DNA from: Ensifer aridi
GTDB lineage: Bacteria > Pseudomonadota > Alphaproteobacteria > Rhizobiales > Rhizobiaceae
NCBI RefSeq assembly: GCF_002078505.1
Contig: NZ_LUAV01000034.1
Coordinates: 62,001-126,000, forward strand
Direction: 5' to 3'
Length of the DNA stretch: 64,000 bases
Below are positions 25,649 through 34,108 of the stretch, in pieces. Both the position numbers and the translations under genes were made by a program. Under the pieces are notes generated by a model. That model was not told the origin of the DNA. It searched no databases and was given only the letters and a program-made list of their open reading frames with translations. Positions within the stretch are counted from its first letter, which is position 1, and each line of letters opens with the position of its first letter.

Positions 25649-26458
25649 TCAGGTCCTCGAGCGCAGATAGTCCATGCTTTCGCGGAGCGCTGCCGCCGGA
25701 TCGCCGAGTTCGTGTACGGAGGGAGCGAAGGGTTCGAAGGAAAAGGGTCCTTCATAGCCTTCGGCCCGCAGACGGCGGATCTGGCCGGCATTGTCGAGCC
25801 GGTCCTCGGCATCGACCAGGACCCGGTGCGGATCGCGCATGTCGGCCACCGCCACCTCCGTGTCGCTGACGCCGGAAATGTGCACGAGACCGGTTAGGTC
25901 CGGGAAGACTTGCTCTTCGCCGGCGAGGTGATGATGAAAGGTGTCGTGCACCAGACGGAAAGTCGTCCCGCCGATTTCGCGGATGGCTTCGGCCGCTTCG
26001 GCCTTCGACCGAAGCGAGCAGATCTCGAAGCCGAGCGGCTCGACGAGGCCGATGATTCCCGCGGCGTCCAGCAACGGCTTCAGCGCCTTCAAGGCCTGAC
26101 GCAGATTCGCTTGCCGGGCGCCATCCTCCCTGCCGCTGCCGTCGTTGACGGGCACTAGGACGAGTGCCTTCGCTCGGCAATCGCGTGCGCAGGAGATAAG
26201 GTCGCGCGCTTCTGCTGCCCGTGCCTCGTTCCATTCGTTGAAGCGCTGCAGGGCGTTGATCGAGATGATTGTCAGCCCCTGCTTCTCCGCAAGGGCCTTC
26301 ACCTCCTTGGGGCTTGTCCCATCGAGAATCGCATTGCCGGCAAGGTCGTTGCGGATTTCGACAGCGGAAATGCCGAGCGATTTGGCGAGCGCGAAGAAGG
26401 CATCGAGCGGCAGGCCCGGTGCGGCCATATGGTTGAGGGCGAAGGGAAGGGCGGTCAT
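25649..26458 (-). CDS. TIM-barrel sugar isomerase/epimerase, possible inosose isomerase
   Basis: 269 aa AP-endonuclease-2-type TIM barrel: LALAKSLGISAVEIRNDLAG-like first strands, ALVLVPVNDG, GLVEPLGFEICSLRS (metal-ligand glutamate), FRLVHDTFHHHLAG (metal-ligand Asp/His), LVHISGVSD and PFSFEPFAP. These sites bind a divalent metal in IolE/IolI/hydroxypyruvate-isomerase relatives. The ATG at 26458 follows GGAGGA. An IolR-type palindrome lies 47-60 nt upstream. With the inositol-type transporter next to it, an inosose isomerase role is likely, but I infer this from context only. Confidence 0.82.
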   Translation of the reverse strand: MTALPFALNHMAAPGLPLDAFFALAKSLGISAVEIRNDLAGNAILDGTSPKEVKALAEKQGLTIISINALQRFNEWNEARAAEARDLISCARDCRAKALVLVPVNDGSGREDGARQANLRQALKALKPLLDAAGIIGLVEPLGFEICSLRSKAEAAEAIREIGGTTFRLVHDTFHHHLAGEEQVFPDLTGLVHISGVSDTEVAVADMRDPHRVLVDAEDRLDNAGQIRRLRAEGYEGPFSFEPFAPSVHELGDPAAALRESMDYLRSRT

Positions 26459-26504
26459 CGCGGGTGTCCTCCAGGAGCGTTTGGATTGGCTGTCGCGGCA
26501 AATC

Positions 26505-26518
26505 GGAACATTTGTTCC
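26505..26518. promoter_or_regulatory. IolR-type operator upstream of the TIM-barrel isomerase
   Basis: GGAACATTTGTTCC, a perfect palindrome of the form GGAA-N6-TTCC, 47 nt before the isomerase start codon. It is the second instance in the cluster. Confidence 0.7.
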
Positions 26519-26603
26519 ATTTCCGGTCGGCACATTCGCGAGTCTGGAGGCATCAGTCAAAGACCGAGGCGGGAGCGCCTATTTCATTCCTGCAAGATTG
26601 TAT

Positions 26604-26635
26604 TCCGGCGATGATGGAATCCTGTCATCGCCGGA
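26604..26635 (-). terminator. Hairpin after the dehydrogenase gene
   Basis: TCCGGCGATGA and TCATCGCCGGA form a perfect 11-bp stem with a 10-nt loop 28 nt after the dehydrogenase stop. There is no strong T-run (ATACAATCTTG), so it may be a weak terminator or an RNA-stabilising stem. Confidence 0.5.
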
Positions 26636-26662
26636 GTGACTATCCCGTTCGTCGAACGACGG

Positions 26663-27550
26663 TCACTTGATCCCATTCGCCTCGGCCACGAAGTCCGACA
26701 GCATCGGCACGTAGTCCTCGCCCCGACCTGCACCCACGGCCTGAGCGAAGGAATTCCGGACGGCGGCACCCATCGGGTTCGCCGCGCCGCAGGCATTGGC
26801 GAAGGCAGCGAGATAGCTCATGTCCTTGAAGGCGTTGCGGATCGCGAATTTGTGCGCGTTCGGATCACGCTCCAGAACCCAGCGGAAGAAGGTCTGGTAG
26901 AAGGGGCAGTCCATGCGGCCGCCGCGGATGACGCTGTCGAAAACCTCTGGCGTGAGCCCGGCCTTTCGGCCGAGCATCAGCGCTTCGGAATAAAGCGCCG
27001 CATAGCCCATCGACACGAAGTTGTTGAGCAGCTTCATTGTGTGGCCCGTACCGGTCGGCCCGGTGTGGACGATGCGGCCGGCAAAACATTCGAGCACCGG
27101 CCAGACGCGGCGCACGTCCTCCTCCGCGCCGCCGACCATGACGTCGAGCGTGCCGGCGGCGGCGTCGGCGGGCGTGCGGCTGAGCGGCGCGTCGACGAGG
27201 GTGACGCCTTTTCCGGAAAGGTCCTTGGCAAGTTTAGTCGTGACGGAGGGATCGGAGGTCGAGCAGTCGACGATGGTAACCGGTTTGCCGGCGCTCGCGA
27301 TGCCGTCCGGTCCTTCCACGACCGACAGCACTTCCGGGGAGCCGGTGACGCAAAGGACGATAATGTCGCATTCCCCGGCCATCTCACGGGGGCTGCTTGC
27401 CTCCTTCGCACCACCAGAGACAAGCGCATCGACGGGTGCGCGATTGCGATGAGCCATCACGAAGAGCGGCCAGCCCTTCTTCAGGATGTTCGCCGCCATG
27501 CCCTGGCCCATCAGCCCAAGCCCGATGAAGCCCACATTCGATTTCGTCAT
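26663..27550 (-). CDS. NAD(P)-dependent beta-hydroxyacid dehydrogenase (3-HIBADH family)
   Basis: 295 aa. N-terminal Rossmann motif VGFIGLGLMGQGMAANILKK, substrate-binding DAPLSRTPADAAAGTL, and the catalytic lysine in GTGHTMKLLNNFVSMG. This family oxidises 3-hydroxyisobutyrate, tartronate semialdehyde precursors, gluconate-like acids and related compounds. It precedes the inositol-type cluster on the same strand, separated by a hairpin and an IolR-type site, so it may be a separate unit. A role in catabolism of the transported compound is plausible but not shown. Confidence 0.88.
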   Translation of the reverse strand: MTKSNVGFIGLGLMGQGMAANILKKGWPLFVMAHRNRAPVDALVSGGAKEASSPREMAGECDIIVLCVTGSPEVLSVVEGPDGIASAGKPVTIVDCSTSDPSVTTKLAKDLSGKGVTLVDAPLSRTPADAAAGTLDVMVGGAEEDVRRVWPVLECFAGRIVHTGPTGTGHTMKLLNNFVSMGYAALYSEALMLGRKAGLTPEVFDSVIRGGRMDCPFYQTFFRWVLERDPNAHKFAIRNAFKDMSYLAAFANACGAANPMGAAVRNSFAQAVGAGRGEDYVPMLSDFVAEANGIK

Positions 27551-27647
27551 TGGTCATCTCCCTCTGATTGGCTGACAGCGTTCCTCAACGTGATCGATTC
27601 TAAGTAGTTAGCGCGGAATGCGAGGAAAACCGCGCACACTCCCCAGG

Positions 27648-28205
27648 TTAGAATTTCCGGCTGACGAAGGGCGAGTTGGCAAGCCCGAAACGCCAGGGAT
27701 GGTCTACGGCCTTGGTGATCCCGACGCGAAGCCCGGAGAAGATCGGCGGCCGCTTCACCGGCAGGCTGAGAAGAAACGGCTTTTCATAAAGCGGCAGACC
27801 GTCTTGCTCCCTGTTGATCGCGAGCGCCTGGCCGACGCGTCCCGGCCCGGAGCATAGCAGCCTCTCTTCCCGAACGCCCCTTCGCGCCTGCATCGTCTCT
27901 ATACCCCATTTGGGTTCGATCGCGCGGATCAGCACGGCGCTGCCGGGCAGGCAGACGAAGTTCAGGCACCAGTGAAGGCCATAGGAAAGATAGATATAGG
28001 CGTGTGCCGGCGGACCGAACATCGCGCGGTTCCGAAGCGTGGCGCCGGCGAAGCTGTGCGACGCGGCGTCATCAGGCAGGTAGGCCTCGGTTTCGGCAAT
28101 AATGCCGCCGACGCCCGAGACCGTGAATTCGGCGCCGATCAGGTCTGCCGCCACTTCGACAGCGCCGCGCGCGAAAAAGCTTACATCCCACGTCAATCGG
28201 TACAC
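27648..28205 (-). CDS. DNA-3-methyladenine glycosylase (AAG/MPG family)
   Basis: 185 aa base-excision repair enzyme removing alkylated purines. Family motifs: catalytic glutamate in IIAETEAYLPDDAASHSF, LRNRAMFGPPAHAYIYLSYG, LIRAIEP, and LCSGPGRVGQALAI. The start is a GTG at 28205 that opens the conserved N-terminus (YRLTWDVSFFARGAVEVAADLIG); no ATG is available. It is divergent from the DUF763 gene; both may belong to a DNA-repair set. Confidence 0.9.
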   Translation of the reverse strand: MYRLTWDVSFFARGAVEVAADLIGAEFTVSGVGGIIAETEAYLPDDAASHSFAGATLRNRAMFGPPAHAYIYLSYGLHWCLNFVCLPGSAVLIRAIEPKWGIETMQARRGVREERLLCSGPGRVGQALAINREQDGLPLYEKPFLLSLPVKRPPIFSGLRVGITKAVDHPWRFGLANSPFVSRKF

Positions 28206-28354
28206 CAGTCGGTTCGAGTCGTCCTCATCCTATGCAAGAGGTGCTGACAATGCCACCCGGATGACCAATGCTGCGGCTTTCGCACGCATGAAGCGCTTCC
28301 GGCACCAACACGAGCCGTGCTAGCTTACCCATCGCTAAGTCAACGGAAGAAATC

Positions 28355-29638
28355 ATGGCGCAAAGAGCTGGCAATGCGGATCTTCCGCTGCATGGCGGGC
28401 GAGTCCCGCGGTGGCTCGGCGACCGCATGACGCGGCTCGGCACGCTGATCACCGAGTCGATCGTTCAGCACTATGGACGCGACGAGTTCCTGAGGCGTCT
28501 GGCGCATCCGTTCTGGTTCCAATCCTTCGGCGCCGTAATGGGCATGGACTGGCATTCGTCCGGCATCACCACCAGCGTCATCGGGGCGCTGAAGCGTGGA
28601 CTGACGCCGCGTGCCGGCGAGCTCGGCATTCATGTCTGCGGCGGTCGCGGCCAGCATTCCCGCAAAACGCCCGGCGAACTCGTGTCTATCGGCGATCGTG
28701 TCGGCTTTGACGGCAGTGCGCTTGCCGAAGCGAGCCGGCTCGTCGCCAAGGTCGACAGCGCCGCCGTTCAGGACGGCTTCGACCTCTATCTGCACGGCTT
28801 CATCGTCACCGACGACGCCAAATGGGTCGTCGTCCAGCAGGGTATGAACGGAGACCGGCGGCAGGCGCGGCGCTATCATTGGCTCTCGGAAGGCCTCGAA
28901 AGCTTCGTCGATTCGCCGCACGCCGCCATCGAAGGAAGAGAACAGGGCGAGATCGTCAATCTCGCTGACCGACGCGCCGCCCCGTCGCGGGCGGCACAGC
29001 TCGATCTCCTCCAGTCACTCGGGCCCGACGGGCTCCTGCGCGAAATCGCCTCGATCGAATCGCGTGCCGAGCGTCCGGCGGCTGCGGAGCAACCATTCCT
29101 GCCGCACCTCGTCATGCCTGCCCACCACGACGTGCGTGAGAGCGACGTCAATCTCCGACGCCTGCACGGCAATTTCGCCGCCGCCGCCGATCGTGGGCCG
29201 AAGGATTTTGAACACCTGCTGTTGGTGCCGGGCGTCGGCGCCAGGACGGTCAAGGCGCTCGCGATGGTTGCCGAGGTGGTTCACGGCGCGCCGTGCCGCT
29301 TCTCCGATCCCGCCCGCTTCTCGCTCGCCCATGGCGGCAAGGACCGGCATCCGTTTCCCGTGCCGTTGAAGGTCTATGACGAGACGATCCGGGTGATGAA
29401 ATCGGCGGTCATGAACGGCCGCCTCGGACGGGAGGAAGAACTCGCCGCGCTGAGGCGGCTCGACGACCAGTCGCGCCGGCTTGAGCGCTACGTCACCGGT
29501 CCGGACCTCAAGGAGATTGTCGCGGGTGAGTTCCGCGACTCGGCGCGGTTCGGCGGGCGCAGCGTGTTCGGTTGGGAGCGGGATAGTGGCGAGGCCGAGA
29601 CAAACCTGCCTCGATCGGGCGACCGCCTCCGGCGCTAG
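28355..29638 (+). CDS. DUF763 domain protein
   Basis: 427 aa. The N-terminal half matches DUF763: GNADLPLHGGRVPRWL, FWFQSFGAVMGMDWHSSG, ITTSVIGALKRGL and a VQDGFDLYLHGFIV block with WVVVQQGMN. A helix-hairpin-helix-like segment LLVPGVGARTVKALAM near residue 290 hints at nucleic-acid binding. I know of no established biochemical function. The ATG at 28355 starts the conserved region directly; a weak GGAAG lies upstream. Confidence 0.85.
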   Translation: MAQRAGNADLPLHGGRVPRWLGDRMTRLGTLITESIVQHYGRDEFLRRLAHPFWFQSFGAVMGMDWHSSGITTSVIGALKRGLTPRAGELGIHVCGGRGQHSRKTPGELVSIGDRVGFDGSALAEASRLVAKVDSAAVQDGFDLYLHGFIVTDDAKWVVVQQGMNGDRRQARRYHWLSEGLESFVDSPHAAIEGREQGEIVNLADRRAAPSRAAQLDLLQSLGPDGLLREIASIESRAERPAAAEQPFLPHLVMPAHHDVRESDVNLRRLHGNFAAAADRGPKDFEHLLLVPGVGARTVKALAMVAEVVHGAPCRFSDPARFSLAHGGKDRHPFPVPLKVYDETIRVMKSAVMNGRLGREEELAALRRLDDQSRRLERYVTGPDLKEIVAGEFRDSARFGGRSVFGWERDSGEAETNLPRSGDRLRR

Positions 29639-29789
29639 GAGGCCGCGGGAACAATCATTGCAGCGATCGATTTAGAAGTCAGAGCCGGAATAGTGGCGCT
29701 TTCTGCGCGTCCCGCTTTCCGCCTGTAAAGATCGCCTTCCGGATTGGAGCGATCCGGACCGTTGCGATCGCCAGTTCATGGAGCTTCCG

Positions 29790-30059
29790 ATGACCGCTGC
29801 GATGACTACTGTTGACCACGACACGATCCGCAACTGGGTAGAGGCCCGCAAAGGCCGGCCGGCGCGCGTGAAGGACGCGACCGAGGGTGGCGGTGGTCTT
29901 CTTCGCATTGATTTCGGCAAACCCGAAGACACGCTGGAGAAGATCTCCTGGGATGAGTTCTTCAAGATCTTCGACGAGGAGAACCTGGCCTTTCTTCATC
30001 AGGATATGACCGATGACGGGCAAACAAGCCGCTTCTGCAAGTTCATCCATCGCCACTGA
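29790..30059 (+). CDS. Conserved hypothetical protein (89 aa)
   Basis: Acidic small protein with VDHDTIRNWVEARKGRPARV and KISWDEFFKIFDEENLAFLH segments; the second looks like a compact helical motif often seen at the C-terminus of short rhizobial proteins that bind or sense stress. The ATG at 29790 has GGAG 6 nt upstream; another ATG at 29778 lacks a site. It has no obvious operon partner. Function unknown. Confidence 0.7.
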   Translation: MTAAMTTVDHDTIRNWVEARKGRPARVKDATEGGGGLLRIDFGKPEDTLEKISWDEFFKIFDEENLAFLHQDMTDDGQTSRFCKFIHRH

Positions 30060-30096
30060 ACGGAAGTGAGCCTTTTGCCCGGAAGGGTGTCAGATT

Positions 30097-30125
30097 ATTT
30101 CACTGTTCCATCGAGACAGTGAAAT
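30097..30125. other. Intergenic inverted repeat
   Basis: ATTTCACTGT and ACAGTGAAAT form a perfect 10-bp stem with a 9-nt loop, between the convergent 89-aa gene and the response-regulator gene. It could be a bidirectional terminator, though neither side has a T-run. Confidence 0.5.
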
Positions 30126-30191
30126 GATCTAACTGTTTGAAACGACGCAATTCCGGACGGAAAACCGTTACACACTTTTCCTGGAATTGCT

Positions 30192-30578
30192 CTAGGCAGC
30201 CAGCGCCTTCGTGGCTGCGTCCAGGAGTTCCTGTTGGCTGGCCGGCTTGTACACCATGATCGCGCCGCCGCATTTTTTTCGCATTCCGGCGGGCAACTTC
30301 TGGCCACTGTAGAACAGGAAGGGGATGCCTCGTCTCACGAGCAGATCGGTGACGTCCTCGGTCGTCACGTGACCGAGGCGGATATCCAGGATGGCCAAGG
30401 AAAGGGTCTCGCTCTTGGCTGCCTCCATGGCGGCGGAGAGCGTCGTGCAGGGGCCTACGACAACGGCGCCGGCATCCCGAAATGTTGCCTCGATGTCGAG
30501 CGCGATGAGGATCTCGTCCTCGGCGACCAGAATTCTGGTGCCGTGCAAAGACCGGTTCTCCTCAGTACTCCGCTCCAT
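30192..30578 (-). CDS. Single-domain response regulator
   Basis: 128 aa consisting of only a receiver domain: acidic pocket VAEDE, phospho-acceptor aspartate in LAILDIRLG, and lysine in MVYKPAS. There is no output domain. The ATG at 30578 overlaps the end of the HWE-kinase gene by 17 nt; a TTG at 30548 with GAGGAG 9 nt upstream would give a 118-aa protein and may be the true start. It is almost certainly the partner of the upstream HWE kinase, as is common in rhizobia. Confidence 0.88.
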   Translation of the reverse strand: MERSTEENRSLHGTRILVAEDEILIALDIEATFRDAGAVVVGPCTTLSAAMEAAKSETLSLAILDIRLGHVTTEDVTDLLVRRGIPFLFYSGQKLPAGMRKKCGGAIMVYKPASQQELLDAATKALAA

Positions 30579-32232
30579 TCTCCGGAATCTCCGGCAGCTC
30601 GATCTCCATCGTGCAGACGACGCCTTCGCGCTCGAAATCACGATGGACCACCGCACCCGGCAGGCCCTTTTCGATCAGCACGCCACCGAAACCTTGTCTG
30701 GTCGGAGGCTCGACCGGCGGCCCGCCGCGTTCTTTCCAGACAACGGTCAGCCGACGGCCATTGTTCCCGTGGTTGAGCTTCCAGCTTAGCGTTACACGTC
30801 CTTGTGGTGTCGACAGGGCGCCGTATTTCGCGGCGTTCGTAGCGAGTTCGTGGAGGACGAGTCCGAAGGGGGTCGCGATATCCGGCGTCAGCGTTACCGG
30901 CTCGCCCTCGATCTTCAACCTGCGCGGATCTCCACCTGCATAGGCCTCGAGCTGACTGAGTGCCAGCGCGGCCAATTCCGCGCCGGCCCATTCGGAATCG
31001 ACGAGAAGCTTGTGAGAGCTTGCAAGCGCCGAGAGGCGCCCGTCGAAGCGTTCGACGAAGTCCTCGTTCGAATCGCCGGTGCGCAGCGTCTGGCGCGCCA
31101 GCGATTGCACGACGGCGAGCGTGTTCTTTACACGATGGCTCATTTCGCCGAGCAGGAGCTGTCGCCGCCGCTCCCAGCGCTTCTGATCGGTGATGTCGCG
31201 TGTGCTCTCGAGAACGAGCCGGCGGTCGCCGAGGGGCATGAGTTCAAGGTGACTTTCCACCGTCAGGACGCGGCCATCTTTCGTGGTGTGACGCAACTCG
31301 CCGCTCCAGCGACCATTTTCGAGAAGGGACTGCCTAAGCGCCTCGAATGACGCACCGGGGACGACCGTTTTCAGCAACTTGTTCTTTCTCTTCCCGAGGG
31401 CCTCCTCTTTCGTGTAGCCGTAGAGCTGCTCGCTGCCGCGGTTCCACTGTGTCACTCCCCCGTCGTATTCCCAGACGAATATGGGTGAGCGTGAGAGTTC
31501 GACGAGCCGCATCTCCTGGTCGAGGCGCTGCTCGCTCTGCCTCACCGCCTCCTCCGCTTCGCGACGTTCCGTGATGTCGACAAAGGTAGCCACAACACCA
31601 TCGACTTTGTCCTCGATGGTCCGGTAGGGACGCATCCGCACCAGGTACCAGCGGTTGTTGCGGCTCTTCACCTCGTGTTCTATCGGCGTGAGATTCCCCA
31701 GCACGGAGCGCGCATCGTCGGCCAGCCTCTCGTATTCGAGGTGATGGGTGAAATCGGTGATCGGCCGTCCTTCGTCATCGTTGGTGACGTGGAAGATCTC
31801 CATGAGGCGCGGGGTGAAGCGCTTGATATGCAGTGAGGGGCTGAGGAAAAGCGTGGCCACGTCGGTTGCCGCGACGAGATTCTGCAGGTCGCTATGGGCG
31901 CGAGAAACGCTTTCCAATTTCCCCCTGAGCTCTTCATTGTCAGTCTGCAGGTCTTCGTTAGCGGCACGCAGTTCCTTACTGGCGCCTTCCGAAATCATGT
32001 ACACATGATTTCGCTCAAGCCGGGCAGCATCCTCGACCTGAATTACCGGCATCTGTGTTCGCGTCGACAAAAGGGCGGCAAGCTCGCGCCTGGCGTCAGA
32101 ATCAAGATGCACGCTTACGACAAAGGCAGCGCCCGTGTCGGCGGGCACGTGTTCGAACAAGGTCTGAAGTGCCTGAACGCCCCCTGCCGAAGCGCCGATA
32201 CGAACTATCGGCGGATCTGTTTCCCGGCTCAT
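30562..32232 (-). CDS. HWE-family sensor kinase with a CheB remnant fused to PAS domains
   Basis: 556 aa, cytoplasmic. Residues 9-80 are the start of a CheB methylesterase domain (IGASAGGVQALQTLF, ending RLERNHVYMI). Residue 81 onward matches the coiled coil that normally follows a CheR domain (ANEDLQTDNEELRGKL), then a PAS10-type domain (TDVATLFLSPSLHIKRFTP), a second PAS (about 240-350) and an HWE kinase core (GEMSHRVKNTLAVVQSLARQ, H366; HELATNAAKYGAL; VVWKERGG). CheB residues after the Ser and His, and the whole of CheR, are missing compared with full-length CheB-CheR-PAS-HWE proteins. The kinase part looks intact. Confidence 0.88.
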   Translation of the reverse strand: MSRETDPPIVRIGASAGGVQALQTLFEHVPADTGAAFVVSVHLDSDARRELAALLSTRTQMPVIQVEDAARLERNHVYMISEGASKELRAANEDLQTDNEELRGKLESVSRAHSDLQNLVAATDVATLFLSPSLHIKRFTPRLMEIFHVTNDDEGRPITDFTHHLEYERLADDARSVLGNLTPIEHEVKSRNNRWYLVRMRPYRTIEDKVDGVVATFVDITERREAEEAVRQSEQRLDQEMRLVELSRSPIFVWEYDGGVTQWNRGSEQLYGYTKEEALGKRKNKLLKTVVPGASFEALRQSLLENGRWSGELRHTTKDGRVLTVESHLELMPLGDRRLVLESTRDITDQKRWERRRQLLLGEMSHRVKNTLAVVQSLARQTLRTGDSNEDFVERFDGRLSALASSHKLLVDSEWAGAELAALALSQLEAYAGGDPRRLKIEGEPVTLTPDIATPFGLVLHELATNAAKYGALSTPQGRVTLSWKLNHGNNGRRLTVVWKERGGPPVEPPTRQGFGGVLIEKGLPGAVVHRDFEREGVVCTMEIELPEIPENGAEY

Positions 32233-32519
32233 AGTTGCACCCCCAAAGCAAGTTTTGAATCGAAGCCGGGACCTTACCCAGCCGTAGCTTCTTCACGCAA
32301 AATTTTTTGAAAAGCGACGATAGCTTAATTCTACACCGAACACCGAGCCGGAGCGACTTCTTCTAGGCCGGCTCGTGGAGCCGCATTTCACAATGCTTCC
32401 TTCGGTTCGCTGTTGCTGTGATCGGCAAATCGAGACGGCCGATCGGTTCGGACCACACGATTTGTGGACGGCACCCCATCCACCTTAACAGGTGAGCCGC
32501 GCCGAGCAACTCGCTGGAT

Positions 32520-32544
32520 GGAACCCTTCCGCCGACAGACGGTT
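32520..32544 (+). promoter_or_regulatory. EcfG/RpoE2-like promoter (imperfect)
   Basis: GGAAC, 16 nt, GGTT: one mismatch from the GGAAC-N16-CGTT general-stress consensus, 25 nt before the 59-aa gene start. Confidence 0.4.
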
Positions 32545-32568
32545 ACCCCGGCAGGAAAGGATTTCGCG

Positions 32569-32748
32569 ATGTTTGCCATCAGAAGGCCGAACGCCGAAGC
32601 CGCGCCTGAAGAGCGCCCCCGCCGCGGCGCCGGCGAGCAGAAGGCGACGCCCGTGAAATTCCGGAAGCTCGTCGACGGCGCCGATGCCGAGGATCTCGAC
32701 GACCCGAACTCGCTCTTCTGGCGCGGCGTTTGGATGACCGTGTTTTGA
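32569..32748 (+). CDS. Small hypothetical protein (59 aa)
   Basis: Charged protein ending in ADAEDLDDPNSLFWRGVWMT. AGGAAAGG lies 8 nt before the ATG at 32569. The frame is open further upstream but without a site. It is convergent with the coiled-coil gene. Function unknown. Confidence 0.55.
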   Translation: MFAIRRPNAEAAPEERPRRGAGEQKATPVKFRKLVDGADAEDLDDPNSLFWRGVWMTVF

Positions 32749-32784
32749 CGGAATGACGGCGCCTGTGGCCTCGCCTGCGGCCGC

Positions 32785-33111
32785 CTATTGCGCCAGCGTC
32801 CGTTCAATTTCCTGTAGCCGGGACGTCAAGCGCTGTATCTCGCCGCGCTTGTCGGCGACCACGTCCCTCGCTGTCTCGAGCCTGTCGGCGCCGGGCAGGG
32901 TACCGACGGCTGTATGGGCCTCGGTCGCAATCGCATCGATCTCCGCCTCGAGCCGGTCTATGCGTTCGCGCAAATTGTCGAGCTCCTTGCGGATTTCCGA
33001 CTGCGAGCTTCCTGGCTTCCGCTCCCATGCATCGATTGGTTCATCGATACCCGCGGGATCGTGTGGACGCGCGGCGGATGATCGTGGGCCTTCGTACTTG
33101 TTCCTGCTCAT
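32785..33111 (-). CDS. Small coiled-coil protein (108 aa)
   Basis: The central part (SEIRKELDNLRERIDRLEAE and EIQRLTSRLQEIERTL) is predicted coiled coil from its heptad pattern; the N-terminus is charged and disordered-looking. No family is recognised. The ATG at 33111 follows GGGAGGTGAGCC, a good ribosome site. A GGAAC-N17-AGTT stress-promoter-like sequence lies upstream on the minus strand. Confidence 0.65.
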   Translation of the reverse strand: MSRNKYEGPRSSAARPHDPAGIDEPIDAWERKPGSSQSEIRKELDNLRERIDRLEAEIDAIATEAHTAVGTLPGADRLETARDVVADKRGEIQRLTSRLQEIERTLAQ

Positions 33112-33232
33112 GGCTCACCTCCCAGAAGCGTTTCCAACTCCGGAACGGGGCCGTTAGTTCCGCCTCGATGCTCCTTGGAATAGCCGCGCTCGGCCGCCTT
33201 CTCAGGGGAATTTCCCTGTCTGAATGGCGATT

Positions 33233-33257
33233 GGAACTTCCCGCCGAGATCGTCGTT
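33233..33257 (+). promoter_or_regulatory. EcfG/RpoE2 promoter of the 71-aa gene
   Basis: GGAAC (33233-33237), 16 nt, CGTT (33254-33257): an exact match to the general-stress sigma factor consensus of S. meliloti (RpoE2) and relatives, 26 nt before the start codon at 33284. Confidence 0.72.
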
Positions 33258-33283
33258 TCTCCGCATCATCTGGGGAGCGGTCC

Positions 33284-33499
33284 ATGCATTTCGAAGAAAC
33301 CCTTGAGCTCCATTTCGACCTGTTGAGCCATAAGGCCCTGCTCTGTTGCGGCGCCAGGGACTATGTGCTGCCGGATATCTATCCGACGAAGGAGATGGCG
33401 CGGATTGCCGCGCAAAAATTCGCGTGGGAAACGCTCGGCTTGAAAGAGCGGGTACCGGGCTGCCGGCAGGCCTCGGATCTGCCCGTCTGGCTGCGCTGA
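33284..33499 (+). CDS. Small hypothetical protein (71 aa)
   Basis: Begins MHFEETLELHFDLLSHKALL and ends SDLPVWLR; no domain recognised. GGGGAG lies 6 nt before the ATG. A perfect EcfG-type promoter lies directly upstream, so it is probably part of the general stress response. It is convergent with the cupin gene. Confidence 0.62.
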   Translation: MHFEETLELHFDLLSHKALLCCGARDYVLPDIYPTKEMARIAAQKFAWETLGLKERVPGCRQASDLPVWLR

Positions 33500-33511
33500 A
33501 AGGCTTCAGGC

Positions 33512-34021
33512 TCAGGCGCGGACGGCGCGCCGCCAGACCGTGACGGCGGGACCGTCAGCAGCGAGCACGGGATCGAGGCGCGGCAGCGGCACCGAAGCGA
33601 TTGCCCCACGGTCGGCCTCCGTTGCGGGAGGGCGCTGAACGTCTGCCCGTTGTCCCGGCGGATAGCCGCCGACGACCAGGAAGTCGTCGCTCGCCATCAG
33701 CCGACAATGGCCGGTGCCCGCGGGGAGGACGATGGCATCGCCGGCGGCGACCTCCAACTCCCGACCCGCCTGGCCGCCGATCAGAAGCCTTGCGCTGCCG
33801 GTGGCGATGCCTAGAACCTCGTGCGCTTGAGAATGATAATGGTGATAGCCGAAGACGCCGTTGCGCCAGAGACCGCCCCAGTCGTTGGCGTGAAAGCGCA
33901 TCTCGAAGTCCCGCGCGGTGTCGCCCGAGACGTCGATCGCGCGATGGTAGACGAGGACCGGCAGGTGCGGGTTGTTCGGCACGCCGTCGCTCTCGGCAAA
34001 CATCAACTCATCGATCTTCAT
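33512..34021 (-). CDS. Cupin-domain protein (YjlB-like)
   Basis: 169 aa. Cupin motif 1 appears as GYHHYHSQAHEVLGIATG (metal-binding His, His, Glu) and motif 2 as DAIVLPAGTGHCRLM (second His). The N-terminal VYHRAIDVSGDTARDFEMRF block resembles the YjlB subfamily. Enzymatic role unknown. The ATG at 34021 opens the conserved N-terminus. It is divergent from the DUF3175 gene. Confidence 0.82.
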   Translation of the reverse strand: MKIDELMFAESDGVPNNPHLPVLVYHRAIDVSGDTARDFEMRFHANDWGGLWRNGVFGYHHYHSQAHEVLGIATGSARLLIGGQAGRELEVAAGDAIVLPAGTGHCRLMASDDFLVVGGYPPGQRADVQRPPATEADRGAIASVPLPRLDPVLAADGPAVTVWRRAVRA

Positions 34022-34038
34022 CGGACTTCTCCTCGAAC

Positions 34039-34063
34039 GGAACGAATTCCGCAGGCTTCAGTT
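34039..34063 (+). promoter_or_regulatory. EcfG/RpoE2-like promoter of the DUF3175 gene
   Basis: GGAAC, 16 nt, AGTT: one mismatch in the -10 element, 45 nt before the DUF3175 start. Confidence 0.5.
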
Positions 34064-34108
34064 GAAGATAGGTCGAAGCGCTCTGATGGAAACCATGAAA
34101 GAACGACG

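Noticed and set aside
29641..29670. EcfG-type promoter before the 89-aa gene
   Set aside because: GGAAC is present but the -10 reads GATT after 16 nt, and it is over 110 nt from the start codon.
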